A DNA stretch of 34,504 nt, from the NCBI GenBank assembly GCA_946406015.1, contig CAMJJD010000018.1:1-34504 (forward strand), given 5' to 3'. The notes beneath the pieces were generated by a model. The model was not told the DNA's origin and did no database searches. It saw nothing but the letters and a program-made list of their open reading frames with translations. The DNA comes from an uncultured Bacteroidales bacterium (GTDB taxonomy: Bacteria; Bacteroidota; Bacteroidia; Bacteroidales; P3). The translations under genes were made by a program, and so were the position numbers. Shown piece after piece: positions 6,024 to 13,764 of the stretch (position 1 is its first letter; each line of letters starts with the position of its first letter).

Positions 6024-7265
6024 TCAAATTCCGTATTTAAGGTTCTTGCGTCTGTCGTAGTGCTCGGCGGTGGCGGTGAAGAAGGCGTCGCCGCTGCTGT
6101 TGAGGGCCGTCTCGACGGAGTCCTGCACCACGCCAATGATGAAGCCGATGGCGACGGCCTGCATGGCCACGTCGTTGCCGATGCCGAAGAAGGAACAGGC
6201 CATAGGGATGAGCAACAGGCTTCCGCCGGCCACGCCCGAGGCGCCGCAGGCGCCGAGGGTGGCTATCACGCCCAAGAACAGCGCCGAGGCGAAGCTCACG
6301 TCCACACCCACCGTATGCGCCACCGCCAGCGAAAAGACCGTGATGGTCACCGCCGCACCGTCCATGTTGATGGTGGCACCCAGCGGGATGCTGACGGAGT
6401 AGAATTTCTCATCCAGTCCCAGCTTCTTGCACAACGCCATATTGATGGGAATATTGGCCGCCGACGAGCGTGTGAAGAAGGCCTGCAGGCCGCTCTCCTT
6501 CAGACAGGTGAAGAGCAACGGATAGGGATTCTTGCGCAGCATGACGAACGAGATGAGCGGATTGAAGATAAACGTATTGGCCAGCATGCAGCCTACCAAC
6601 AGCAAGAGCAGATGGCCGTAGGTGGTGAAGACCGAGAGGCCGTTCTCGCTCACCGTCGTGAAGACAAGACCCAGGATGCCAAAAGGCGCAAACTGGATGA
6701 CCCATTTCACCACGCGCGACACCACATCGCTCAGGTCGTGTGCCACCTGCACGGTAGCCTTCGACGCCGTAGTCTTCAACGCTATGCCAATGATGATACT
6801 CCAGAAAAGGATGGCGATATAGTTGGCGTTGGCCACCGCTGCGATGGGGTTGCCCACCATGCCGGTGAGCAGGTTGGTGAACACCTCGCCCAGCGAGCCG
6901 GCCCCCTGCCCTATCTCCACACCCTCGGCCGCCTCGCCCAGCTGCAACGTGACGGGGAACAGAAAACTGCCCACCACAGCACACACGGCAGCGATGAAGG
7001 TGGAGAGCAGGTAGATGAATATCAGCGACGTGAAGCGTCGTCCCATCCCGCGCCCTGCTTTGGCTATCGACGAGATGACCAGCACCGCCACCAACACAGG
7101 TGCGATGCCCTTCAGGGCGCTCACGAAGATGCGTCCCAGAATGCCCACTCCCGTCCAACCGGGCAGCGCAAGGCCCAGCACGGCACCGATGACCAAGCCG
7201 ATGAATATCCTCAGCATCAGGCTGACGGATGTGTAGCGGAGCAAAACTCTTTTGGCAATATTCAT
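6024..7265 (-). CDS. sstT: Na+/serine-threonine symporter SstT (dicarboxylate/amino acid:cation symporter family)
   Basis: A 413-residue, full-length transporter. The N-terminus MNIAKRVLLRYTSVSLMLRI and the segment GIAPVLVAVLVISSIAKA are typical of SstT. Family re-entrant loop motifs are visible: a Ser-rich stretch (FTRSSAANIPINMALCKKLG), GATINMDGAAVTI, and the C-terminal [14 protein letters not shown]. SstT takes up serine and threonine with sodium across the inner membrane. The 3' 180 bp also exist as a truncated second copy at 4643-4825. It is transcribed from a promoter divergent from that of the TIGR04076-murF unit. Confidence 0.92.
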   Translation of the reverse strand: MNIAKRVLLRYTSVSLMLRIFIGLVIGAVLGLALPGWTGVGILGRIFVSALKGIAPVLVAVLVISSIAKAGRGMGRRFTSLIFIYLLSTFIAAVCAVVGSFLFPVTLQLGEAAEGVEIGQGAGSLGEVFTNLLTGMVGNPIAAVANANYIAILFWSIIIGIALKTTASKATVQVAHDLSDVVSRVVKWVIQFAPFGILGLVFTTVSENGLSVFTTYGHLLLLLVGCMLANTFIFNPLISFVMLRKNPYPLLFTCLKESGLQAFFTRSSAANIPINMALCKKLGLDEKFYSVSIPLGATINMDGAAVTITVFSLAVAHTVGVDVSFASALFLGVIATLGACGASGVAGGSLLLIPMACSFFGIGNDVAMQAVAIGFIIGVVQDSVETALNSSGDAFFTATAEHYDRRKNLKYGI

Positions 7266-7344
7266 AATTTACAGTTTACAAAACTGGCCAGTAGCCACGG
7301 GCCACTGACTACTAAATAACTATTATCACTACTAAAATGTGCTG

Positions 7345-7375
7345 CAAAGATACGGAATAAATGCGAGATGACAAA
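7345..7375 (-). promoter_or_regulatory. Promoter of sstT
   Basis: Minus-strand TTTG (7375-7372), 19 nt, then TATCTTTG (7352-7345). The start site would be near 7338, about 73 nt before the sstT ATG. Confidence 0.65.
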
Positions 7376-7380
7376 AAATA

Positions 7381-7412
7381 ATTGTCCAGACGGGGAAAAA
7401 GTTGTACTTTTG
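7381..7412 (+). promoter_or_regulatory. Promoter of the TIGR04076-murF unit
   Basis: ATTG (7381-7384), 20 nt, then TACTTTTG (7405-7412). It places the start site near 7419 and so rules out in-frame starts upstream of 7439. It is back to back with the sstT promoter. Confidence 0.58.
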
Positions 7413-7438
7413 CAATTGTTTTCAAAGGAGGAAATACG

Positions 7439-7756
7439 ATGTATGATGTGAGGATTACGGCCATCCGCAAAGCAGATTACAAAGACCTGCAGAGTCTCTA
7501 CGAGAACCCCATCCAGCACACCTGCGACGTGTGCGAGGGGCAGCAGTGGATTGCTCCTTGCGGCAGCAAGCCCGTTGGGCTGTGCGACAGCGCTTGGGAG
7601 TCGATGCGCGCGTTTGTCGAGGAGTTGTCCGCCGGAGGCGGCAATTTCTACGACGGCTGGATGCGCAACCCCTACAGTGCCCTCATCAGCTGCAACGATG
7701 GCTTCCGACCCGTCAGTTTCCTTCTCGAACGGATAGAAAAAGAAACCACAACATGA
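7439..7756 (+). CDS. TIGR04076 family protein
   Basis: A 105-residue protein. It has the pattern of the TIGR04076 family: MYDVRITAIRK at the start, a paired Cys region (HTCDVCEGQQWI), then GLCDSAW, and the C-terminal NDGFRPVSFLLERIE. The family is of unknown function; the conserved cysteines suggest metal or redox chemistry. The start at 7439 is chosen because AAAGGAGG lies about 7 nt upstream, one of the few clear Shine-Dalgarno sites in the window, and the promoter ends at 7412. Its stop overlaps the murF start (ATGA), so the two are translationally coupled. Confidence 0.8.
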   Translation: MYDVRITAIRKADYKDLQSLYENPIQHTCDVCEGQQWIAPCGSKPVGLCDSAWESMRAFVEELSAGGGNFYDGWMRNPYSALISCNDGFRPVSFLLERIEKETTT

Positions 7757-9072
7757 CAGATCAACTCTACGAAACTTATCTGCGCTCACGTACCGTCACC
7801 ACCGACTCGCGCAATATCACCCCCGGTTGCCTCTTCTTTGCCTTCAAGGGCGAACGGTTCGACGGCAATGCTTTTGCACCGCAAGCGCTGGAGCAAGGGG
7901 CCGCCCTCTGCGTCATCAGCGACCCACAATACAAGGTCGACGACCGCTGCATCCTGGTCCCCGACGTGTTGGCCGCCCTGCAGGATCTGGCCCGCGAACA
8001 CCGCCGCCACCTGACCATCCCCGTCGTCGGCATCACCGGCACCAACGGCAAGACCACCACCAAAGAACTCGTCCACGCCGTGCTGGCCAAGCGGTATAAA
8101 ACTTCGGCCACCAAAGGCAACTTCAACAACCACCTGGGGGTGCCGCTGACGCTGCTCTCCATCCCTGCGAACACCGAAATCGCCATCGTCGAGATGGGTG
8201 CCAACCACCCGGGCGAGATAGCCTTCCTCTGCGGCATCGCCGACCCTGACTGTGGCCTCATCACCAACGTGGGGCGTGCCCACCTCGAGGGCTTTGGCTC
8301 GTTCGAGGGAGTCATCCAAACCAAGACGGAACTCTACCGCCACTTGGCCGCAAAGGAAAGCACCGTCTTTGTCAATGCCGACAATCCAATATTAATTAAG
8401 AATTTAGAATTAAAAATTAAGAATATTGTCAGATATGGCAAGGGAGAGAACGCCCAGGTTCGCGGTACTTTGGTCAACTCCGAACTCCGAACTCCGAACT
8501 CCGAACTCTCCAGCCCCTACCTCCATTTTTACTTCGAAGTGGGCGACAACGTCTACAATGTGCGCACCCACCTGCTGGGCGCCTACAACTTCGACAACTG
8601 CATGGCCGCTGTCGCCGTGGGCTTGCATTTCGGCGTCGAGCCTTGGGACATCAAGGAGGCCATTGAGGAATATGTACCATCCAACCAGCGCTCCGAATAC
8701 CGCGAGACCGCCCGTGGCAACCGCCTCTACCTCGACTGCTACAACGCCAACCCATCCAGCATGGCCGCCGCCATTGAAAGTTTCAAGAACATGGGAGGCA
8801 CCCTAGCCATTATAGGCGGAATGCACGAACTCGGTGCCGAAGAGTGCAAAGAGCACGAGCGTGTGGTGGCTCAGCTTGAAGCCTGCCACCTCGACCAAGT
8901 GCTGCTTGTCGGATCCGAATGGGCTCCGCTCTCCCATCCCGCCAATATGCTGCTTTTCCCCGACACCGAGGCTGTGACCGCCTACCTCAAGGAGCACCCT
9001 GTCAGCGGCGCCACCATCCTCGTCAAAGGCTCCAACACCAACCGCCTCTGGACGCTGGAAGAGATGCTTTAA
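7753..9072 (+). CDS. murF: UDP-N-acetylmuramoyl-tripeptide--D-alanyl-D-alanine ligase MurF
   Basis: A 439-residue Mur ligase that adds D-Ala-D-Ala to the muramyl tripeptide in the cytoplasm, the last soluble step of peptidoglycan precursor synthesis. The N-terminal domain has TVTTDSRNITPGCLFFAFKG. The ATP P-loop is GITGTNGKTTTK (about residues 93-104). EMGANHPGEI and NVGRAHLEGFGS follow, and the C-terminal domain has DCYNANPSSM. The start at 7753 overlaps the preceding stop. Two repeat-encoded segments lie at about residues 214-226 (LIKNLELKIKN) and 242-253 (NSELRTPNSELS), within the central domain; relatives usually have only a short loop there. Both keep frame, so the enzyme is presumably active. 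Confidence 0.93.
   Translation: MTDQLYETYLRSRTVTTDSRNITPGCLFFAFKGERFDGNAFAPQALEQGAALCVISDPQYKVDDRCILVPDVLAALQDLAREHRRHLTIPVVGITGTNGKTTTKELVHAVLAKRYKTSATKGNFNNHLGVPLTLLSIPANTEIAIVEMGANHPGEIAFLCGIADPDCGLITNVGRAHLEGFGSFEGVIQTKTELYRHLAAKESTVFVNADNPILIKNLELKIKNIVRYGKGENAQVRGTLVNSELRTPNSELSSPYLHFYFEVGDNVYNVRTHLLGAYNFDNCMAAVAVGLHFGVEPWDIKEAIEEYVPSNQRSEYRETARGNRLYLDCYNANPSSMAAAIESFKNMGGTLAIIGGMHELGAEECKEHERVVAQLEACHLDQVLLVGSEWAPLSHPANMLLFPDTEAVTAYLKEHPVSGATILVKGSNTNRLWTLEEML
8394..8424 (+). repeat. AT-rich heptad repeat inside murF
   Basis: Four heptamers, AATTAAG, AATTTAG, AATTAAA and AATTAAG, plus a partial fifth. The 19 nt at 8406-8424 recur exactly at 9088-9106 in the spacer after murF. Confidence 0.85.
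8476..8510 (+). repeat. AACTCCG heptad repeat inside murF
   Basis: Four perfect AACTCCG units (8476-8503) and a fifth with two changes. Three units equal seven codons, producing the peptide repeat NSELRTP. Confidence 0.9.
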
Positions 9073-9075
9073 GAG

Positions 9076-9110
9076 AATTAAGAATTAAGAATTAAAAATT
9101 AAGAATTAAG
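9076..9110. repeat. AATTAAG heptad repeat downstream of murF
   Basis: Five heptamers, four of them AATTAAG and the middle one AATTAAA. It starts 3 nt after the murF stop codon. A related shorter stretch occurs at 9971-9985, after the next gene. Confidence 0.88.
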
Positions 9111-9124
9111 GTATTACTAGACAT

Positions 9125-9168
9125 CCCCTATGGGAAATATCTCATGATATCCCGTAGGGGTTTTCTAT
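9125..9168 (+). terminator. Intrinsic terminator of murF
   Basis: CCCCTATGGGAAATAT (9125-9140) pairs with ATATCCCGTAGGGG (9147-9160) with one T-G pair, followed by TTTTCTATT. Confidence 0.65.
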
Positions 9169-9236
9169 TAATAACTATTCCATTAAAAAAAAATCACCCC
9201 GTTTCAATTTTCAACTCTCAATTATCAACTTTTTCG

Positions 9237-9244
9237 TATCTTTG
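9237..9244 (+). promoter_or_regulatory. -7 element for the leader upstream of 9471
   Basis: TATCTTTG at 9237-9244 predicts a start near 9251. No clear TTTG lies 19-21 nt upstream. Confidence 0.5.
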
Positions 9245-9250
9245 CCTCGC

Positions 9251-9376
9251 AAACACAAACAGACAACCATGCGTTAAAGTACACATAGTCATCATTTAAG
9301 CACACACAAGACCGTTAAAAAGCCTCTGAAAAGAGGCCGAAGAGGGAGGTTTATGCGGTTTTGTGTGTGCTTTTTT
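9251..9376 (+). ncRNA. Candidate small RNA or attenuated leader ending in a strong terminator
   Basis: A stem AAGCACACACAA/TTGTGTGTGCTT (9298-9309 with 9361-9372) closes with T6, giving a clear intrinsic terminator. Inside it are GACCG/CGGTT and a perfect GCCTCT-GAAA-AGAGGC hairpin, followed by a purine-rich AAGAGGGAGG that could pair with CCTCT as an alternative fold. The transcript from the promoter at 9237 would be about 125 nt. A gene begins about 95 nt after the terminator, so this may be a riboswitch-like attenuator or a free small RNA. Only a trivial three-codon ORF lies in it. I cannot name a family. Confidence 0.45.
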
Positions 9377-9470
9377 GTTGTGCGCTCTTTGACATAGTAC
9401 CCTGACAACAACCCAGCGGACCCGCCGTTGCCTCCTCTCCTTCTATTTTTAATTAAAAAACACAGTAACC

Positions 9471-9977
9471 ATGGAAAGAGACAAAAGAATCCGAATCAAC
9501 AAACGCATGATGGCCTGGAGCAACGGCCAACGAACAAATGTCATACCCAGTGTGTGGTGTCAGGTAGACGACTACGGACGTACACTTGTCAACTACCACC
9601 GAACCTTGCGCGAGGGTGACGAGAACTATATGACCTGCACCATTATCCGCGAGGAATGCCAATGCCGCGAATACGAAGCCGACCGCTATTGGGATCGGGG
9701 GCACCACCTCAAAGCCCTCAACCAAATGATTGATGCCGCCATGATGGTGCTGCCCGACGAGAGTGTCGACATCCAGTTCGAAGATGCACAGTGGCTCAAC
9801 CCACAGGAGACCCTCTATTGGCATCCCAACGTGCGCGAGCACCTCCGCCTGATGCGCCGCTGCGAGGGCTACTGCAAGCAAGACCCGCGTCTCTGGCCTC
9901 TCCTCGAAGACAGCCGCACCTACCGCAACTACAAGAAATACCTCCACACCCTGGGACAATGGGTGCACGAGAATTAA
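9471..9977 (+). CDS. Hypothetical protein
   Basis: A 168-residue soluble protein that I do not recognise. It starts with a basic segment (MERDKRIRINKRMMAWSNGQ), then VWCQVDDYGRTLVNYHRTLR, and is rich in Trp, Tyr, His and acidic residues. The second half has three tryptophans and a cluster of Arg and Cys (LRLMRRCEGYCKQD). There is no signal peptide or membrane segment. Its codon use matches the GC-rich neighbours. It stands alone between two terminators, behind the candidate leader at 9251-9376, and its ATG is preceded by a long A-rich tract. A regulated stand-alone gene is the most that can be said. Confidence 0.6.
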   Translation: MERDKRIRINKRMMAWSNGQRTNVIPSVWCQVDDYGRTLVNYHRTLREGDENYMTCTIIREECQCREYEADRYWDRGHHLKALNQMIDAAMMVLPDESVDIQFEDAQWLNPQETLYWHPNVREHLRLMRRCEGYCKQDPRLWPLLEDSRTYRNYKKYLHTLGQWVHEN

Positions 9978-9991
9978 AAATTAAAAAAGAA

Positions 9992-10039
9992 AAGGAGATA
10001 AGACTTTTGCACCGATGGGCACATTTGTCTTATCTCCTT
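9992..10039. terminator. Terminator hairpin between 9471 gene and hbd
   Basis: A 13-bp perfect inverted repeat, AAGGAGATAAGAC (9992-10004) with GTCTTATCTCCTT (10027-10039), in the convergent spacer. Either transcript could be stopped here. Confidence 0.6.
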
Positions 10040-10067
10040 ATCTACTTAACTCCTGTCTACTAAACTA

Positions 10068-10904
10068 CTAGTATTTGTAGAAACCTTCGCCGGTCTTGCG
10101 GCCAAGGAGGCCGGCACGGACCATCTTGCGGAGCAGGGGGTGGGGACGATACTTGGGATCGCCGAACTCTTTGTAGAGCACCTCCATGATGGCGAGGTTC
10201 ACGTCGTTGCCGATGAGGTCGGCCAGAGCCAGCGGGCCCATGGGGTGGTTGGCGCCGAGCATCATGCACTTGTCGATGTCCTCGGCGGTGGCGATACCGT
10301 CGGCCAGGATGCCGACAGCCTCGTTAATCATGGGGATGAGGATGCGGTTGACCACAAAGCCGGGGGCTTCCTTCACCTCGACGGGCTGTTTGCCAATCTC
10401 GGTGGCCAGGTCGATGACCGTCTTGGTCACCTCGTCGCTGGTCAGCTGGCCGCGGATCACCTCGACCAATGCCATGCGGTCGGCGGGGTTGAAGAAGTGC
10501 ATGCCGATGAACTGGGCGGGACGCTTGGTGCAGGCGGCAATCTCGGTGATGCTCAGCGAGCTGCTGTTGGTGGCGAAGATGGTCTCGGGCTTGCAGATGC
10601 CGTCGAGCTCGGTGAAGACATCCTTCTTGAGCTGCATCTCCTCCACGGCGGCCTCGATGACGAGGTCGGCGTCGGCGAAGGTGGCGTAGTCGGTGGTGGT
10701 GGTGATGTTCTTCAGCAGGGCGTCGACAGCCTCCTGAGTCATCTTGCCTTTCTCAACCAGTTTACCATAGCCCTTGGCAATCGAGGCCATAGCCTTGTCG
10801 AGGCTGGCCTGCGTGCGGCTCTTCATGACGATGGGCATCTTGGCGGCGAAGGCTTTCACAATGCCTTTGGCCATCGTGCCGGTTCCAATAACACAGATTT
10901 TCAT
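10068..10904 (-). CDS. hbd: 3-hydroxybutyryl-CoA dehydrogenase
   Basis: A 278-residue protein, the usual size of single-domain bacterial Hbd. The N-terminal Rossmann motif is [11 protein letters not shown]. The region [13 protein letters not shown] and the catalytic [17 protein letters not shown] (with His) follow, then [16 protein letters not shown] and the C-terminal dimer domain with [16 protein letters not shown]. It oxidises (S)-3-hydroxybutyryl-CoA to acetoacetyl-CoA, or works in reverse in fermentation. It lies downstream of a crotonase gene on the same strand. No thiolase or butyryl-CoA dehydrogenase is in the window, so whether the pair serves butyrate formation or another CoA route is open. 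Confidence 0.93.
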   Translation of the reverse strand: MKICVIGTGTMAKGIVKAFAAKMPIVMKSRTQASLDKAMASIAKGYGKLVEKGKMTQEAVDALLKNITTTTDYATFADADLVIEAAVEEMQLKKDVFTELDGICKPETIFATNSSSLSITEIAACTKRPAQFIGMHFFNPADRMALVEVIRGQLTSDEVTKTVIDLATEIGKQPVEVKEAPGFVVNRILIPMINEAVGILADGIATAEDIDKCMMLGANHPMGPLALADLIGNDVNLAIMEVLYKEFGDPKYRPHPLLRKMVRAGLLGRKTGEGFYKY

Positions 10905-10983
10905 AGTAACATAAATTTATTTGTAAGACTATTATTTCTTTTCACACGAATGCTCATGAATATCCATTAATACTTATCTGAAT

Positions 10984-11013
10984 ATTTATGGTTATTTATG
11001 GTCATTTATGTTA
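10984..11013. repeat. Decamer tandem repeat between crt and hbd
   Basis: Three decamers: ATTTATGGTT, ATTTATGGTC and ATTTATGTTA. It fills part of the 119-nt spacer between the two genes. Confidence 0.65.
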
Positions 11014-11023
11014 AAAACAAGAT

Positions 11024-11800
11024 TCATTTACCCACGAACTCGTACTTGCCCTTCTCGAGGAAGGCCTTCATGCCCTGCTTCTGGTCCTCGGTGGCGAAGC
11101 AGCGGCCGAATACGGCGCTCTCGTTCATGATGGCCTCATCGGCCTCCATGTCCCACTCCTCGTTGATGCAGAGCTTGGCGGCTTTGACGGCGAGGGGGGC
11201 GTTGGCGGCAATCTGGTTGGCCAGCTCCATGGCTTTGTCCATCAGCTCGGCCTGGGGCACCACGGCGTTTACCAGCCCAATGCGCAGGGCCTCGTCGGCC
11301 TTGATGGGCTTGCCCGTGTAGATGAGCTGCTTGGCCATGCCCATGCCCACGAGGCGCGCCAGACGCACGGTGCCGCTGAAGCCGGGGATGATGCCCAGCC
11401 CCACCTCGGGCTGACCGAAGCGGGCGTTGTCGGAGCAGATGCGTATGTCGCAGGCCATGGCCAGCTCGCAGCCTCCGCCGAGGGCGAATCCGTTGACGGC
11501 GGCGATGACGGGCACATGGAGCGTCTCCAGCTTGCGGAACACGGCGGCGCCGCGGGCGCCGAAGGCTTGTCCTTCCAACATGCCGAGGGTAGCCATCTCG
11601 CTGATGTCGGCTCCTGCCACGAAACTCTTCTCGCCGTCGCCGGTGACGATGAGGCAGCGGAAACGGTTGCAGTCGAAATGGGTCAGGTAGTCGTCCATCT
11701 CCTTCAAGATGGTCGTATTGAGCGCATTGAGGCTCTTCGGCGCGCTAATGGTCATAATGGCCACCGCACCACGCTCTTCTATCTTCAGATGTTCGTACAT
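11024..11800 (-). CDS. crt: Enoyl-CoA hydratase / crotonase
   Basis: A 258-residue crotonase. The oxyanion-hole segments are FVAGADISEMA (about 60-70) and the GGGCELAMACDIR stretch. The two catalytic glutamates are Glu 112 (GGCELA) and Glu 132 (QPEVGLG), both present as in true hydratases. It hydrates crotonyl-CoA to 3-hydroxybutyryl-CoA, the substrate of the Hbd encoded next, which supports a working pair. A consensus promoter lies about 50 nt upstream, so the order is promoter, crt, hbd. Confidence 0.93.
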   Translation of the reverse strand: MYEHLKIEERGAVAIMTISAPKSLNALNTTILKEMDDYLTHFDCNRFRCLIVTGDGEKSFVAGADISEMATLGMLEGQAFGARGAAVFRKLETLHVPVIAAVNGFALGGGCELAMACDIRICSDNARFGQPEVGLGIIPGFSGTVRLARLVGMGMAKQLIYTGKPIKADEALRIGLVNAVVPQAELMDKAMELANQIAANAPLAVKAAKLCINEEWDMEADEAIMNESAVFGRCFATEDQKQGMKAFLEKGKYEFVGK

Positions 11801-11852
11801 ATTCTATTTATTGCTTGAATGTTTTAATGCTCTATTGCTTGAGTTGCGACTG

Positions 11853-11883
11853 CAAAATTACGAAAAAAGGATGATATGGCAAA
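11853..11883 (-). promoter_or_regulatory. Promoter of crt-hbd
   Basis: Minus-strand TTTG (11883-11880), 19 nt, TAATTTTG (11860-11853). The predicted start site is about 45 nt before the crt ATG. Confidence 0.6.
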
Positions 11884-11983
11884 ATATTTTCTCTGAACCA
11901 AAAACAATTCGTATCATCGCACCGTGAAAACGATATGATTGAAATGACCCATGCCGCTCTCCTTTCGACGATTGTCAATCGGT

Positions 11984-12031
11984 ATTTCTTCGGTATTTCT
12001 TCGGTTTAAACCGAAGAAATACCGAAGAAAT
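11984..12031. repeat. Perfect 48-bp palindrome built from an 11-nt repeat
   Basis: Each 24-nt arm contains two copies of a CGGTATTTCTT-type undecamer, and the arms meet at TTT/AAA with no loop. It lies between the end of cca and the crt promoter and could act as the cca terminator. Its loopless symmetry is more like a recombination-born or protein-binding site. Confidence 0.85.
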
Positions 12032-12075
12032 GACGTAAAATAGTGAGAGAGAAGCGGAAGAGGAGGGCGGACGGG

Positions 12076-13764
12076 CTACTCTTTGGAGGGATGCAGGCCC
12101 AGGTCAGCGGCGAGGCGGAGCATCATCTGCCAGGCGGCATCGCGGTCGTTGGGTATCTGGCCGTCGAGGATGGCATCCTTGATGGCATCCTTGATAGTGC
12201 CTATCTCACGGCAGGGTCCGATGCCGAAGGTGTCCATGATGTCCTGACCCGAGACGGGAGGCTGGAAGTTGCGTATGCGGTCGCGCTCCTCCAACTCGAC
12301 GAGTTTGCGCTTCACCAATTCGAAGTTGGCCTTGTGACGACGCACCTTCTCGGGGTTCTTGCTGGTGATGTCGGCGTTGCAGAGGAGCATCAGGTCGTCG
12401 ATATCGTCGCCTGCCTCGAAAAGCAGACGACGCACGGCGCTATCGGTCACCTCCTCTTCGCTGAGCACGATGGGGCGCATGTGGAGCATGACAAGCTTCT
12501 CCACATAGCGTTCTTCCGCTCCCAGCGGCAGACGCAGGCGCTTGAAGATGCGCTTCACCATGTGGGCGCCACGGGCCTCGTGGCCGTGGAATGTCCAGCC
12601 CTGTTTGGCGTCGTAGCGCTTCACGCCGGGTTTGCCGACATCGTGAAGGAGGGCGGCCCAACGGAGCCAGAGGTTCCTGTCAATCTCCCGCTTGTCGGCC
12701 AAGCCGACGCCATAGCACGCGAAATCTTGGAAATCCTGTAAATCCTCTTGATTCTTTTCTGATTTCAAAGATTTGTTGGATCCGTCAGAATCTTGGAAAT
12801 CTTTAGGGGAATCATTTCCAGAATCTCCAGGATTTCCGCCGGAGGCGGGGAGACATAAGTTGTCCAGGACCTGCATGGTGTGGTAGAAGATGTCCTTGTG
12901 ACCGCGGCCGTCGACGGTTTCGATACCTTGAAGGGCCGAAATCTCTGGCAGGATGAGCTGCATGAGGCCGCATTTCTGCATCAGCTTGAGTCCGACACTG
13001 GGCACAGGCGAGAGCATAATCTTGTTCAGCTCGACCATCACGCGCTCAGCACTGACAATCTCAATGCGCTTGGCATTGCGACCGATGGCCTCGAAGGTGT
13101 CGTCGGCGATGCGGAAACTCAGCTGCGAGGCGAAGCGGACGGCCCGCATCATGCGCAGGGGGTCGTCGGAGAAGGTGACATCAGGGTCGAGGGGGGTACG
13201 GAGGATGCCTTCGTTGAGGTCGCGTATGCCGCCAAAGGGGTCCATCAGCTCGCCATAGCGGTCTTCGTTCAAACACACCGCCAAGGCGTTGACGGTGAAG
13301 TCGCGCCGGCGCTGGTCGTCCTCGAGGGTGCCGTTCTCGACAATGGGCTTGCGGCTGTCGTGGGAGTAACTCTCACGACGAGCTCCAACGAATTCAAGCT
13401 CGTATTCTCTAACCGAAAAATCTTTATCTCTAACCGAACTATCCGAATGAATCTGAATTCGGTCTGGTTCGGATGATTCGGTTAGATGCTTATGGTCGGG
13501 TGTGTAACGAAACGAGGCGGTGCCGAAGGTCTTGAACACCGAAACCTTGGAACCGCCGACAGCGGCGGAAACGGCCTTGGCCAGCTCGATGCCTATATGC
13601 ACCTCGCCACCTTCGTCGTGACCGATGCAGACCACGTCGATATCGGTGCAGGGGCGCTGCAGGAAATAGTCGCGCACCACGCCGCCTACCGCATAGGCGT
13701 CCACACCCATACGGTCGGCCTCACGTCCGATGACACGATAGATATCCAACCCCAGGTCAATCAT
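12076..13764 (-). CDS. cca: CCA tRNA nucleotidyltransferase with HD domain
   Basis: A 562-residue protein that adds or repairs the CCA end of tRNAs. The head domain has GGVVRD (27-32) and the metal-binding pair DID (41-43). RRRDFTVNAL and DPLRMMRAVRFASQL are the following class II signatures. An HD domain has ALLHDVGKPG (about 371-380). Two segments without counterpart in the usual core enlarge it: about 88-120 and 304-362. Both are repeat-encoded and low in complexity (SVRDKDFSVRE; DFQDSDGSNKSLKSE; EDLQDFQDF) and lie in loops between conserved blocks. The start ATG directly abuts the stop of the MORN-like gene, indicating co-transcription. Confidence 0.92.
   Translation of the reverse strand: MIDLGLDIYRVIGREADRMGVDAYAVGGVVRDYFLQRPCTDIDVVCIGHDEGGEVHIGIELAKAVSAAVGGSKVSVFKTFGTASFRYTPDHKHLTESSEPDRIQIHSDSSVRDKDFSVREYELEFVGARRESYSHDSRKPIVENGTLEDDQRRRDFTVNALAVCLNEDRYGELMDPFGGIRDLNEGILRTPLDPDVTFSDDPLRMMRAVRFASQLSFRIADDTFEAIGRNAKRIEIVSAERVMVELNKIMLSPVPSVGLKLMQKCGLMQLILPEISALQGIETVDGRGHKDIFYHTMQVLDNLCLPASGGNPGDSGNDSPKDFQDSDGSNKSLKSEKNQEDLQDFQDFACYGVGLADKREIDRNLWLRWAALLHDVGKPGVKRYDAKQGWTFHGHEARGAHMVKRIFKRLRLPLGAEERYVEKLVMLHMRPIVLSEEEVTDSAVRRLLFEAGDDIDDLMLLCNADITSKNPEKVRRHKANFELVKRKLVELEERDRIRNFQPPVSGQDIMDTFGIGPCREIGTIKDAIKDAILDGQIPNDRDAAWQMMLRLAADLGLHPSKE
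12721..12837 (-). repeat. Nonamer-like repeat inside cca (insert 2)
   Basis: On the plus strand units such as GAAATCTTG, GAAATCCTG and TAAATCCTC follow at 9-nt spacing. Related but decayed units continue to AGGATTTCC at 12829-12837. The peptide is rich in Asp, Gln, Ser and Phe. Confidence 0.65.
13405..13503 (-). repeat. Repeat-encoded insert 1 inside cca
   Basis: The 12-mer TCTCTAACCGAA occurs at 13406-13417 and again at 13427-13438; TTCGGTTAG near 13478 is its inverse. The insert splits the block that normally joins FGTASFRY to ELEFVGARRESY. Confidence 0.6.

Noticed and set aside
6021-7319. A 432-codon open frame on the plus strand opposite sstT
   Set aside because: It is antisense to a well-recognised transporter. 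Its translation is rich in His, Gln, Arg and Glu without any family motif, as expected of a GC-rich shadow frame.
7531-7752. Longer murF start inside the preceding gene
   Set aside because: The extra residues are an Arg/Gln-rich reading of the TIGR04076 gene. The ATGA overlap at 7753 and the family's N-terminus fix the start.
8391-8510. murF as a pseudogene because of the repeats
   Set aside because: The reading frame is intact across both arrays and all ligase motifs before and after are conserved.
8394-9110. Heptad arrays as CRISPR repeats
   Set aside because: Units are contiguous with no spacers and no cas gene is nearby.
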